A stretch of DNA of 64,000 nt, taken from assembly GCA_033065855.1 (NCBI GenBank), contig JAVXUO010002562.1:62001-126000 (forward strand), read 5' to 3'. The position numbers and the translations under genes were made by a program. Under the pieces are notes generated by a model. That model had not been told where the DNA came from, did no database searches, and worked only from the letters and a program-made list of their open reading frames with translations. This document shows, in pieces, positions 12,053 to 24,500 of this stretch (position 1 is its first letter; every line of letters begins with the position of its first letter). The DNA comes from Escallonia rubra. Lineage: Eukaryota; Streptophyta; Magnoliopsida; Escalloniales; Escalloniaceae.

Positions 12053-14269
12053 ATGGCTAACACCAACTCAACACCAACTGACACCTCTGCCCAAGACGGC
12101 GCCGTTGGAGCCGTGAACAGGCGGTACGAAGGGCTGGTCACGGTTCGGACCAAGGCGATTAAAGGGAAAGGCGCTTGGTACTGGGCACATCTTGAGCCAA
12201 TCTTGGTCAGAAACCCTGAAACGAACTTCCCCAAAGCAGTCAAGCTCAAGTGTACCTTGTGCAACGCCGCTTTTTCCGCTTCGAATCCGTCTCGGACGGC
12301 TTCCGAGCATCTCAAGAGGGGCACATGCCCTAATTTCACCTCTGTCCTGAAACCCGTCTCGCCAATTTCACAGTCTCCTGTGCCGCCATTCCACATCAAC
12401 AGGAAACGAAGCTTTCAACAGCAAAGGGGCAGTTCTTCCTCGCAGGTGGCAATTATGCAAACTCCTGGTGGGTTTTTGACTAATTCGGGTTCAAGTCAAC
12501 AGCATTTGGTGTTATCGGGTGGTAAGGAGGATTTAGGAGCATTGGCAAGATTCGAAGACAGTGTGAAGAAACTTAAAAGCCCTAAAGATTCGCCCGGTCC
12601 TTCGCTAAGTAAGGAACAGGTGGATTCGGCACTGACATTGCTAGCAGATTGGCTCTACGAGTCTTGTGGGTCGGTTTCACTGCCGAGCATTGAGCATCCT
12701 AAGTTCAAGGCTTTCCTTAGTCGCGTTGGATTGCCAGCTGTGTCTAGAAGGGATTTTGTAGGTAGTAGGTTGGACTCAAAATTTGAGGAAGTGAAAATGG
12801 AGTCAGAAGCTAGGATTAGGGAAGCGGTGTTCTTTCAAGTTGCATCAGATGGGTGGAAGAGCAACAAATGTGACAATGGAGAAGAAAATTTGATTAAGTT
12901 TATGGTTAATCTTCCGAATGGGGTGAGCGTGTTCCAAAAGGTTGTGTTTAGTGGTGGTTCAGTGCCATCAAAATACGCGGAGGAGATTTTGTTGGAGAAT
13001 GTTAAAGGTGTGTGTGGTAGTGTTGTGCATAGATGTGCAGGCATAGTAGCAGATAGGTATAAAGCTAAGGCATTAAGGAATTTGGAAGTTGAGAACCATT
13101 GGATGGTTAATTTGTCTTGTCAGCTTCAGGGCTTTACTAGTTTGATTAAGGATTTTAGTAAAGATCTTCCCTTGTTCAAAGTTGTCACTGAAAACTGTCT
13201 AAAGATTGCGACTTTTTTTAATAGCAAGTCCGAGGTTAGAAATAACTTTCACAAGTTTGGGTCGCAGGAGGTTGAGCTTTCGGGTTTGCTTAGAGTGCCT
13301 CCACTCAAATGCGATTTCTCGAAGAACTTTGCACCTGTTATTGCAATGTTGGAGGATATACTGAGCTGTGGTCGGGTGCTGCAACTGGTTGTACTCGACG
13401 AGTCGTATAAGGTGTCATTTGTTGAGGATCCCGTTGCTGGGGAAGTTGCTGAGATGGTTCAAGATGTGGGGTTCTGGAATGACGTGGAGGCTATTCATTC
13501 ACTAGTGAAGTTGATCAGGGGAATGGCTGAAGAGATCGAGGCTGAGAGACCATTAGTTGGTCAATGCCTTCCTCTATGGGAGGAGTTGAGAGCGAAAGTG
13601 AAGGACTGGTGTGCCAAATTCAGTATCTCTGAGGGACTTGTTGAGAAGATAGTTGAAAGGCGATTCAGGAAAAACTACCATCCGGCATGGTCAGCTGCAT
13701 TTGTACTTGATCCGCTCTATTTGATGAAGGATGCGAGTGGAAAGTATCTTCCGCCATACAAGTGCTTGACACATGAACAGGAGAATGATGTGGATAAGCT
13801 CATAACGCGTCTGGTCTCAAGGGAGGAAGCTCATATTGCGCTGATGGAGCTCATGAAATGGCGTTCAGAAGGGCTAGATCCATTATATGCCCAGGCTGTT
13901 CAGGTAAAGCAGCGGGACCCCGTCACCGGAAAGATGAGGATTGCCAACCCTCAAAGCAGTAGACTTGTGTGGGAGACTTGCCTAAAAGAGTTTAAATCGC
14001 TGGGTAAGGTTGCAGTGAGGCTTCTCTTCCTTCATGCGACGTCACATGGGTTTAAGTGCAACTGGTCCTTCTTGAGATGGATTTGTGCGCAAGGGCATTC
14101 CAGAATGGGCCTGGAAAGGGCTCAGAAGATGATTTTTGTTGCTGCTCATGCGAAACTTGAGAGACGGGATTTTTCTAGTGAGGAAGAGAAGGAAGCAGAG
14201 CTATTTGCTATGGAAAGCGGTGCGGATGACATGCTTACTGAGGTCTTTGCAGAGGCACCCTCAGTGTAA
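12053..14269 (+). CDS. Domesticated hAT-transposase-like protein with BED-type zinc finger and DUF659, 738 aa
   Basis: A single intronless frame of 738 residues from the first in-frame ATG (12053) to TAA at 14267-14269. Near the N-terminus, KGKGAWYWAHLEPIL is followed by a zinc-finger pattern with Cys67, Cys70, His86 and Cys92, and the phrase SNPSRTASEHLKRGTCPNF. A DUF659-like core follows (ASDGWKSN, then GIVADRYKAKALRNLE, spacing typical of hAT cores). The C-terminal part contains SLGKVAVRLLFLHATSHGF and ends acidic. It closely resembles Arabidopsis At1g12380/At1g62870, single-exon hAT-derived nuclear proteins of unknown function that are conserved as host genes. I see no terminal inverted repeats bounding it, which supports domestication. 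The role is probably DNA binding in the nucleus. This is inference from the finger and family. Confidence 0.88.
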   Translation: MANTNSTPTDTSAQDGAVGAVNRRYEGLVTVRTKAIKGKGAWYWAHLEPILVRNPETNFPKAVKLKCTLCNAAFSASNPSRTASEHLKRGTCPNFTSVLKPVSPISQSPVPPFHINRKRSFQQQRGSSSSQVAIMQTPGGFLTNSGSSQQHLVLSGGKEDLGALARFEDSVKKLKSPKDSPGPSLSKEQVDSALTLLADWLYESCGSVSLPSIEHPKFKAFLSRVGLPAVSRRDFVGSRLDSKFEEVKMESEARIREAVFFQVASDGWKSNKCDNGEENLIKFMVNLPNGVSVFQKVVFSGGSVPSKYAEEILLENVKGVCGSVVHRCAGIVADRYKAKALRNLEVENHWMVNLSCQLQGFTSLIKDFSKDLPLFKVVTENCLKIATFFNSKSEVRNNFHKFGSQEVELSGLLRVPPLKCDFSKNFAPVIAMLEDILSCGRVLQLVVLDESYKVSFVEDPVAGEVAEMVQDVGFWNDVEAIHSLVKLIRGMAEEIEAERPLVGQCLPLWEELRAKVKDWCAKFSISEGLVEKIVERRFRKNYHPAWSAAFVLDPLYLMKDASGKYLPPYKCLTHEQENDVDKLITRLVSREEAHIALMELMKWRSEGLDPLYAQAVQVKQRDPVTGKMRIANPQSSRLVWETCLKEFKSLGKVAVRLLFLHATSHGFKCNWSFLRWICAQGHSRMGLERAQKMIFVAAHAKLERRDFSSEEEKEAELFAMESGADDMLTEVFAEAPSV

Positions 14270-15031
14270 TATTTTCCCTTTTGACTCCTTAGTATTTGAA
14301 ATTGTAGGATTATTTATTTCTTTCCACTTCTCTTTTTCTATCCTTATTTGAAACTTCTAAGTTCTAACAGAAGGTGTTGGAGAGATAGGGCTAGTACAGA
14401 GGAGAGAAAGTTGAACACTGTATTACTAGTAACTGCACAGCCAAATGGTTTGAGTACTGGCGTGCACAGAATTTCTAGGGTTTGTAGACAGGAGACCCAT
14501 TCTTGTTCATAAGGATAAAGTTATTCAACGAAGGTTGTAAATTATTAAATGCTAGAGATTCATGACTTGTGTAGATGTTATGTACATAATTTACATTCAT
14601 ATAGTGGAACCTGTGCTCTAGTAAGGATTGTAAAACCGATAACTTTTAAAGCATTTGCAAAGTAGCTTCTATAGCTTGTAGTAGCATACACCGTTTTGCT
14701 TATTTAACAGCATGTAGTTTGACGACGGAGTAGGATTAATATGTTCAAACACAAAAGTTTCTCAATTAAGATTTCAGCGCTATGATACTTGCACTGATGA
14801 CTAACTTTATTCCATTTTGACGGACTAACCAGCATAAGTATGGCAAATGAAATGTCTGTGATGAAAGTGACATGTTCAGAATAGAGAACGAAACGGACTA
14901 TTAACCGTGTCAAACAAGCATGCTTATATTGTGCTGGACGTGTGTTGGGAGGGAGGGAGGGAGGGAAGGTTCTCCGCATCACTTGCACTAGAGTAAAATC
15001 TTATGTTTTTAAAAGGGGCTTGTTCCATCGT
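14270..15031. other. 3' UTR and spacer
   Basis: Likely 3' UTR of the BED/DUF659 gene for a few hundred bases, then AT-rich spacer. The only distinct element is a (GGGA)5 run listed separately. Confidence 0.4.
14947..14966 (+). other. G-quadruplex-capable (GGGA)5 tract
   Basis: Five uninterrupted GGGA units on the plus strand satisfy the canonical four-run G3 quadruplex rule with one-base loops. It lies about 680 bp downstream of the BED/DUF659 stop. Function is unknown; simple-sequence slippage is a sufficient explanation. Confidence 0.7.
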
Positions 15032-15415
15032 GTAATGTCATGCTTAATATTTCCAACTGCAAATGCTTAGGTACCAAGTCCCGCGTACATAATGTTTCCA
15101 ACTGCAAATGCTTAGGTACTAAGTAGGTTGCTAGTAGGAATTCTGGACTTTTTTCATCATCTTCTTTACTCATACATAAAGAGCATATATAACAGCCTTC
15201 AACTGTATATATGAGAAACTTCCCAACTTATAATGTCATGCTCTAAAGCTAATCCCTCATGTAGTAGGTTTGCAATTGCAAATGCTTAGGTACTGGTTAG
15301 TTTCTTGTGGAAAGTATGAATTGCCTTTCTAATTACCATCTCCTTTTTAATCCAACATAAAGAGCATAATAGTTTTCACCTGGGTATCACGAGAAACTTG
15401 CCCAACTTTTGGTAT
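15032..15415. repeat. Diverged ~199 bp tandem duplication with a nested 41 bp duplication
   Basis: TAATGTCATGCT occurs at 15032 and 15231. GCAAATGCTTAGGTAC, ATAAAGAGCATA and GAGAAACTT(G/C)CCAACTT follow in the same order in each copy. Inside the first copy, TTTCCAACTGCAAATGCTTA occurs twice, 41 bp apart. This is unequal-exchange style local duplication with no transposon ends visible. Confidence 0.6.
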
Positions 15416-15696
15416 GAATTTATGTTTTTCCTACTGCAAGTGGAGACCGGACATCTGTTGGGATCTTTAACAATTTATTACTACATATTTGTCAAAATTA
15501 AAAGATTCTCTTTGTTCAACTTCATGCATCATTTTGCGTTTATCTGAATTGACCACAGAATGAATGTTGCCTGTTATTCCATCATATTTATTCCTTTAGG
15601 TGCAAAAGACTTATTTCTTTCGCTTCCCACGGTGCAGTTTAGCCATCAATATAAGTTTCTCAGGCGAAAATACTCTGTTGATCACTATCTTCATGT

Positions 15697-16063
15697 TCCA
15701 CCGAAAATCTCTTGTTATGTCGGGACTACAGTGGCTTTTGTAACAGCGATACTGAAGTTGGTAGTCTTTTTCTTGAACAAGAAGTTGAGAAGGAAGCAAA
15801 AATAAACACTTGGTTCAAAATTTTGGAAGACTCTTTTTTCAACAGTAATAGTTTCTTGAATCAGTTGAATGGATGGCAAACTAGACTGTCATCGTATGGG
15901 TCAATTTCGGAATTGCCAACATACAGATCTTTGCAGCTGAAGGAGCTCGAAGAAATCTATAGAATCTCCTTGAGTTTCTCTATGAGATAAAAGTGCCCCA
16001 CCAGGAAGAGTGGACGTCCACCTCACTGCTGCAGCTGTCATGGTCAAAGAAAACTGAGGATTA
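15697..16063 (+). pseudogene. Exon-like stretch with an apparent frameshift, unidentified
   Basis: From about 15697 one frame reads as a charged, helical polypeptide (FLEQEVEKEAKINTWFKILE, then SELPTYRSLQLKELEEIYR) and ends at a TAA at 15988-15990. Shifting by one base near 15967 lets the protein-like character continue as LEFLYEIKVPHQEEW, then a Leu/Ser segment ending WSKKTED before TAG at 16061-16063. The upstream side has no ATG-led frame and no convincing acceptor. This pattern suggests a frameshifted gene remnant, or a terminal exon with an indel. I do not recognise the family. It could also be chance, since composition is not decisive. Confidence 0.3.
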
Positions 16064-18537
16064 GAGAGTGTTATTTCCCGTAAATCTCTCTCTCTCTCTC
16101 TCAATATATATATATGTGCATGAATATGTACACACATGTTGATACTGGTTAATTGTTGGTATTCTTCAATCTTATCATCCAGATAACTTGTTCTCTAAAC
16201 ATCCTAAACTCTCTCTCAGGCTGGGCCCTGTCTTGAACTTCTTTCCCCAACTTTGGAATTTTGGCGTAGTCATCTATTAGGCTGGCCATGATTGGCAAAA
16301 GCTCTTTTGAGCAAAGTGGAAGCAAGGGAGACTTTTGGCATGAGGAAGCGCATAACACGGCTGAAACTGAAAGGGATTTGGCAACGAACGTGAAACGAGT
16401 TTGCCGGTTCCGTTTGTAGCATCATTCACCATAATTCATCAGGTTGGTAATTTTTGTGGTGCTGCTATTACTTCACCTCATGCTTTTCATGTGTGCATGC
16501 GCCCATGCAGGCACCCATACACACAAACACACACCCCGGTGTCATGTAACACGGGGTGAATTTGATGCTCTACGTTCTGCAGTTCCTCTTTTTAAGTTTG
16601 ATGGCGAATGACCCTGAGATTCCAAGACACGAACAAAAGTAAATATCTAAACTGGCTTTTGTTTTCTTTTTCATGGGTGTACTGTGGAGATTGAATTCAG
16701 GCAGTGCTGTACGTGGCAGTTTAGAGGTTACAATCTATTAGAGGAGTTCATCACTCATGTAGGAAATGAAAATGGAAAAGATGGTAGATAAAGTAAAAAG
16801 AGGTATAGAAGAAGATATAGAGAATGTAGAACAACACTGCATACGGGGTCTAGGAATTGGTCATTATATCCTTCTACAATCATAATTGTAAAGTGTTGGT
16901 GCTTGTTTTAGTATCCTATGACGACACTTGTTTTTACCTTTTCATGGTAATCGGGAACCATACGCATCATTTCCTCCAATTATAGAAACCCCATAAAGCA
17001 GTTTAAACTTTGAAGAGCGAATTTCTCTCTAGCCCTCCAACCACTAGGTGGCAGTAAGATGATAAGTTACCAAGTTGGTGTGTGAGTGAGAAATAAAGAA
17101 TCTAATGTTTCCTCTCTTTTCATGTTGAGTGAAATGGGTGTTGAGTAGCATCAATGTAGTGTTGCTAATTTTATGGCTTTGTTGTTTTTGACTTGGCTAC
17201 TTATTTTTGTGGTAAGACAGAAAATCCTGTCGGCAAGGCCGAATAATACCGACTGCTTACCAACTAGGGGGGGAAAGCCTTTTCACTCGTATGGTATCAC
17301 TTCATTTGGCACTCCACTTTTTGTAAAAGGGGAAGAATATAGAATGATTAGCATAGAGCAATACCCTCTTTCGACAAGAATCCTTGCCATTTTGATGTTC
17401 CCTCATAATTACTCTTCTTTATCTGTATACCTTTTAACTCCCACTTACAAAATTGTTGATTGTTTTTGAATTTGAAGTTCATCCAATTGAGTATGAGTCT
17501 ACCCTTGTCGCCATGCAATCTTTTTCGCTAACTTTCAGCTTAGTCTGTAAATGGCCTAATGAATGGAATGAGATACGTGTGCCTGCAACTGATATATGAC
17601 TTATGTCTACAATTACTGTCTGCGTACTCTTCTTTTCTCCCATGGTTGAAGGGCAAGAGATGGGGTGGCGGCGGCGGGGTTGCGGAAGGGGAGCACACCT
17701 GGACACGTGCGGTCCTGTCGTGTCACATGCACCTAGCAATGAGAATATGTTTGGTACAATGTTTTGAGTATATATTTATGCGTGTAATTTGCAATACTTA
17801 ACCTGCATGAATAACTGATTTCGTTTGTTATCGTATTGCATCAAATATGATCTACCATATGACATCAGATTATCCATCAACATCTTTCAGGAACATTATG
17901 GCCTCGTACAGAAATGTGGTCCTTAATGCTGTAACACTATAGTTGCCTGTGGTCCCTTTACATACATCGGAGATTATCTGATCACTCATTTAAGTTTTAA
18001 CATGAGTGTATACTTCAGTTGCCAATACCACTTTAGGCAATGTCAGCAAATTTGGTTGCTATGTTCCACCCACTCTGCAGGAAAGCTTTAAGTAAACTTT
18101 AACAATCAGCCATGGCAGTAAAGGGTAGGCTGTCCTTTGATGGGACTGGACTAATGCATATTGCTCCTCTCGCGGCATTAGAACAATTGATTACTCAATG
18201 GTGCCTCTATAATGATTTTTTATTTTTTTGGTCATAATAATACAAATATGTACTCCATGTCATGGGTATCAATAGAAAAAGCCATAATAGTTAAAAATTT
18301 GAATAATTCAACTTCCATTCGAAGACAAAAGAACAGACAGGATAAAAACCAACAGATATAATGAAGTAACTATTGATAAGCAAAATCAAGGGATAAAAAT
18401 CAACAGATAGAAGCCAAACTAAACCCTACTGCTTGTACGTGCAATTTATTCTATATTTTGTTTTTTGTTATCACATGCTATATGTGACTAGGAATTTCAC
18501 TTTGACTGCAAATCTTCAAGTACATTAAAAGAAATCT
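16064..18537. other. Gene-free spacer
   Basis: Contains a CT/TA microsatellite (16087-16116) and a CA-rich run (16510-16535). An ATG-led 98-codon frame at 17173-17469 has no domain and no coding-like context. Nothing else is supportable. Confidence 0.4.
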
Positions 18538-19245
18538 ACGGTTTGGTAAATAAAAAGGTGAATTTGTTAAATTCTAAGCGGATCGGGAGAGGAATTGGGG
18601 GCCCAAAATTCGCGGTTGAAATAATTACTCTAGACTACTAGACTAGTAAGGGAGTTACCTTCAATCATCCGTCACACATTCTCTTTTTTTTTTCAATCCC
18701 AGTCATCTATCTTGTCTTTTGTTCTGACAATTTAGTCATTACTTATTTATTGCATGAACCATTAGAGCGTGTTTGGATGAGATATTTCAATTATGAAATT
18801 TAATTTGATTGAAGATTTGAAAATTCTACTATTTGGTAACTACAAAATAGAATTTGTGAAATTCTAAAATACATCTGAAAGAGCAATTCAAATTTCCAGT
18901 TGATATAGTCACTCTAAATTAGTTTTTTTTTTTTTTAAATTCACAGAATAACTACCTTCCACAATTCAAGCATTTTTTTTTTGTGTCACATGTCTTTCTA
19001 CCTTTTCAACCATTCATCAGTCTCCTTTCCCTTCATTTTTAATTCCAGCCGTCTATTTTTTTATCTTTAATTTTATGAATTTGTCTATAAATCAATTATT
19101 TCATAACCAATTATTGCTATACAGTAATAATCTGCAAAAATTGGCAAACATTAAACTTTGCAAATTTTAGGACTTTAAATGCAGAAATTTTGAAGCTTCG
19201 TGATATTTTAAAATTCTTTATCTAAACACACTAGTATTAAATTAT
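18538..19245. mobile_element. MITE remains: one element with inverted ends plus a truncated relative
   Basis: The outer element (about 18764-19245) begins near GAGCGTGTTTGGATGAGATA. Its right end, in reverse complement, reads near AGTGTGTTTAGATAAAGAAT, an imperfect inverted pair typical of plant MITEs. Just upstream (18538-18740), a shorter stretch repeats the element's internal order: 'tttggtaa-ta-aaa', 'aatttgt-aaattcta', 'actcta', 'ccttc-a', 'gtcacac/gtcacat' and 'catc-gtc'. A truncated copy of the same family therefore appears to sit beside it. A target duplication could not be fixed, so the superfamily is uncertain. Confidence 0.45.
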
Positions 19246-21453
19246 ATAGGGACATGTGAAGTCTTTTTTTTTCTTTTTTCAATGTCTTTATTATTCTTCC
19301 AAAAAACCACAAAGCTATGCTGGAAAATGGATAATTATATATGCATAAATATCTTTCTTTGTGAGCTTTTTCTATTAACCAAAGATCAAATCATTTGCTC
19401 CTGCCGTCCCCACTTATATTCTCTACTCATCATTTTGATTTAATAATCACAAGAAAACCTAATTATGCCTTTCTCCTAATTCCATAATTACACTCTGCAC
19501 GGAATAAAATATTGTCACGTAACCAAATGTATTATCACCAAATTTAGTTTCAACCCAGACAACTCTCCAATTGAGCAATGAGTAAGGGTCCATTGGCTAT
19601 TAGTTTAGTTAGAAGTAATAATAGGCCCTATGTCTATTGTCACTTGATTGTTGCTTCTCTCGGTGTAGTGGGAATGTTTGGAAGAGACGATGATGGTTTT
19701 TGAATATTGTATGGTCCGTCCGCTCGCAGATCGTTAGATATAATATGAAATATGTTCGGATCATGTTGTGTTTCTTGTATTAGTTAATCGCGTTCTTAAT
19801 CCTTTTAAGCTTTCAACAACAGCAAGCGGGGTATGAGTGAGCATAATACGGTTTGGAATTCTATGAACGAACAACCTCCTTCTGTTTGAACGGTTTGAGC
19901 TGTTTGAATTTAATTTAATTTCATAATTAGGCATATATATTTGAACAAAAAAAAAGTCAAACCAAAATAAATACTTCCTCTCAATTAGGATATCCATCGA
20001 GGAAAATCAGTAAGGAATGTACTAAACAAGTATTAGATTATCATGGATTGGTCTCGGATGTCGAAGTTTTGAGAAAAAATGGCTTATAAGCACCATAGAA
20101 CGTTCTTGCTTTTGAGCATTATTAAGGGTGCAATTTGAGTTGGGTAACCCGTTCCTGCTTGTAGGCTTACGAGTGTGGGCTCTCTTTTATAGAGATCTTG
20201 TGGGCTCAAATTTTTTAGCCGTAAAAAGTATGAGCTAGGGATGATGGACAAAGGTTTTTAATGGCCAAACTTATAGAAAAACCAGCCTGACTTTTGCATT
20301 GTATAATTTTATTATATAAGGCATATATATTTGCTGTTGTCTTTTTAATAAAAGCACCTTCATCACATAAATTCAACATGATCTACACCCTTTAAAGTCT
20401 TAAACCTAACAGATTAATACTTTTCTTGTCCTTTCTAGTTTTTTTTATCTCAAACTTATGTAACTACACTGTCTTAAACCTAATAGATTAATACTTTCCC
20501 AGTCTAAGTCTAAGAGACAAGTTGGAAATCAAGCATTAAGCCATTTGGATTAGATTTTCTGTGTGGTGGACCTGGTGGTGGACTGCAGTGGCAGGTGGAC
20601 GAATAGTGATGGTGAGTTTTTTTGTAGGTCAATGGTTTGGGAGGACGATGAGCATGAGAAGCGGGAGAGCGAGAAAGAGAGTGTGGACCGACGATGGTGG
20701 TTGGTATCAGCCGCTAAAGTACGTTCACTGTACTTTTCTTCACGATGATGACGATCCATGTCCGGTCCGTACCCACCAATTTTTTTATGGACTGGACTTG
20801 GACATGTATTATTTGACCTGTAAATAGACTGGGCTGGACGTGAACATTTTATTTAAGGGTGTGTCTAGACCGCCCAAATTGCAGCCCTAAATATTACTTA
20901 TCAATATGTTATATAATACTTTTGATGTAATAAAAAAGTGTCACTATATACATTTAAAAGTCGAATGGTTGTCACCATAATGTTAACAATAGCTCCAAAA
21001 CACTTTTAGTCAGTAAAGCTGTTACAGAGAATCATATTATTAAGCAGCACATGATCTAAAAAATTACTGCACAATTATTAATAACCATTGCTTTGAAATG
21101 AATGACATGTATTTGATACATATGAAATATCTTTCACAAATGGTTAGTTAAGTTCGGGTTTGAATCGATTTCAAAAAAATAAATCGTGAATCGAATTGAA
21201 CTGAACTGAATCAGATTGAACTAAACCAATGTCCTTCTGAAATATTCGAACCAGTGCATTCAATCTTGACGGCTCGGATCATTTCGAGGGTCCGGCCCCT
21301 AGGAAACCAATTTTAATAAGTCGCTACAAGTAATTCCTTCTTTCATGACACCGGAACCTCATTAGCGACACCTACGTGGCTAACGGCCGGCGAACCGGAT
21401 CAGTTTGTTACAGAACATCTCTCGACCTTCCCTTCTTTCTTCTTCCTTCTGTA
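19246..21453. other. AT-rich spacer
   Basis: No supported gene. Short ATG-led frames near 20563 are low-complexity and lack domains. The segment approaching 21400 shifts to a pyrimidine-rich leader of the RRM gene. Confidence 0.4.
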
Positions 21454-21462
21454 AAACCCTAA
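21454..21462 (+). promoter_or_regulatory. Telo-box (AAACCCTAA) in the RRM-gene leader
   Basis: AAACCCTAA occurs 44 bp upstream of the ATG at 21506, within a CT-rich leader. Telo-boxes are common in promoters and leaders of plant ribosome-biogenesis and translation genes. The functional role here is inferred. Confidence 0.55.
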
Positions 21463-21505
21463 CCCTTGATCTGAAACCAGATTCTGTCACATAAAGAGAG
21501 ATAGT

Positions 21506-24500
21506 ATGCCTCCTCGTAAGTCGACGAGGGCAAAGAAACCAACTCCCAAGGGAAAACAGCCGAAAATCGAACCGAGTAGTCTGGTCGGCGATGGCGGCAC
21601 AGAGTTGGAGGATTTGGTTCGATCAGAAGCGATAGTAGTTGAATTCATGAACGATAATTCTCTTCAATTCGAGGGTTTGATTGGCGGCGATTGTGCGGTG
21701 GGAAATAGGGCCGAGGGGCAAGTGGAAGGTGATGCGAACGGGAAAATTGAGGAGGGGGAAAAAGTGGTGGGGAGAAAGAATGGGGGTGGAGATGGTAAAA
21801 GTGACGATGGAACTGTGTATGACAAGGGTGGGAATGGTAAAAGCGATGATGATGGGGGGAAAGCTGAGAATGCCGTGGGCAATAACGGCGCTCAATCGGG
21901 GACTGTTTCAGGTACGAAAATGACTTTTAATTTGCGTCTTCTTGATTTTCTTGGAGTTTGGTTTGTAATGAACTGAACACGTGGCACTATGAAGTATTGA
22001 AACTCGTATGTGAGATTGTGTATCCTCCTTTGGATGATTGAGCTGATGCACGGTAGTGGAATGGCTGAAAGGGAGTACATTAACGACATGTCTTTATTGA
22101 ATTTCAGAATTTCGACACACAAGTCTCAGGAACAAAAACTTATCTAGAGTGTTTAACCCTGTTGGCGTTAACTGAAATTTACTCATAGAGAATTACATAA
22201 AAGATCCATGTATACATATTTTATCAGTTTGAACTACAGAATGCGATTATTGTTTGCATTATTTTAAGATATGTGAACAATATGCACGTCTTTGTTCAAA
22301 TACACTTTTTGCGAGTTCCCTGTATCAATAGTGTTATTTCTTTATTGATAAGTAAGATTCATTAGAAAGGCTCCTACACGGAACAAAACCCTGAATCAGA
22401 AAACAACAAACTCCAAGAAAACACTCGACGGACCCAGGAAACTTCTTATTGAGCCCGAAAAATGGAGACATATTGACTTTCAAAGCACCTTATCTTTCTT
22501 GGTTTCATTCCGTCCCATTTCAAGAATGCTATAAGACTGAAAGTGGTAGGACTTGTAGGACCTACCTGAGAGCGTATTTGATCCGTCACTTGTTTAGAGA
22601 TATCCGGGTACTTACCTATGAAAGATATATCAGGTGGCATTGAACCATGGCGTCAAACCAGGGAGCATAATATCTCAGACGTGTGGAGTGTGGACTAGTC
22701 GTGTTATAGGTCTCCAACAGTCTGTCATAGAAGAACACTTATTTATCAAGGATCTATTGTTCAACCGTTCCTTCAATAAGTATGCTTTAGCTTTGACTAT
22801 ATTTGCTTTCGTCAGATCAAGAGAATAATCGATGCTTGTTAAAAAAGAAGTAAAGTTGATATTTATTTAAGTACTTTGGAGTTTGGAATGCGCTCTGACT
22901 GGATTACGTTGATTGCGAGAACATTGATACTGTTGTTTTCTATGTTTTTTATGTCCTGTGTAAGTGTCACAGTCTTCAGCTTGCTTCTGATGGGGTTATT
23001 GTCATGGATGCTTGGGCATTTTACTTCTTGCATGTTGCTTTTGTTTGGGCTTCACTTTTTGTCTTTCTTTTTACGCCCAAGTTTCACCGACTCCCTTACA
23101 ATTTTATTCTCCAAGAAAAGGGTAACTAGCACATTAAGTATTATGTTAAACTTGTAGACCAACAAAACCAGTTGCTTTCTTCGAGGTTAGTGATTTGCGG
23201 GTAAGTAGGGGAATTTAACCTAAAGATACTTCTAAGTGTACATTTAAGCACTTAACGGACAATATATGAAAGTAAAGATCACTGGTGTAATGGAAGTAAT
23301 GGTTAGAAACCCTATCCTAACCTTGTTGTTTGCCTACTTCGTCTATTGTTGATCTTAGATTGCCGTGTCGCTACCTGAACTTCAGTCAGCAGCTCGGTCC
23401 GTAGGATAAGACGATCAGAACCTGTTCATCGTTTGGCCGCGTTCACAGATTCTCCAATCTGATGTTCATACTCTCCACACTAATTGGTAAATTAGTTTAC
23501 AATTAGGGCCACAAATTATCCAAGAGGCAATGAAGGGTCAATAGTCTGTGCAATGGTAACTACCTAGGCTTTCAAAATCAAAGAGGGACTTCAGCTTCTT
23601 GTGCAGAGTCCAGAAATGCCATATATCCTTTTAATACCAAATCTAGGCCTCTTCTTTTTGAACTGATCTGCATCCTCAAAACCCACAAAATGAGAGTTAA
23701 GTCATGGTTGTATATCCACTTTAAGGCCAGACCTGAGGGAACTAAAGTCTTGCCTATAGGATGAAAGCTTCCATTTACAAATGAGATGGCTTACAAGACA
23801 TGGAGTATATTTTTGGACAACAGAGGCCTGTATAGAAGGGCCCCTAGAGGTTTTTGGTTGATATGAGGTCGGGTCCCGCTACTCCTCTGATCTTAGCCCT
23901 ATATCACACTATTCACCAAGTTTGGTGCGAGACTAGATCAATAGGCTATAGATGTTAGATTATCCTCGCACCAAAATTTGTATAGCCGTACTAGTTAACC
24001 TCTTCAATTTCCTATACTAGTTAAGCCCCATCCTTTCCTTATCTTTTGACTTCATATGTGTCATTTCTTGTGTAACCATTTATGTGCTATGTTTCACATT
24101 CTCTTTCTTGCACCTACAGTATGTATCATGGATCCTTTCGGTTATTTTTTATGACAATGTTGCAGACTAGATGAATAGAGTGATCAATGTGAATGCATTT
24201 GGTTTTATTGCAGAAAGGAACCCCATAGAGGAAGACACTGCTTGTGATAGAATAAATGAATCTGAAGCACATGGCGACGATAGTGAACTTCTCGTTGTCA
24301 TTGACAAGAGTAACCAGGAAGTAGAGAGCGTGGAGTGTCCAGACGACGAGGAAGATAGTGAAGACAATGAGGACGATGAAGACCTTTCCGTATTAAATGC
24401 TGACAGGAAGAGACAAAAGGATTTGGAGCTTTTTGTTGGGAGACTGGACAAGAAGGTTGTTGAGGATGATCTGATTCAAGTCTTTGGAAGATTTGGGGTT

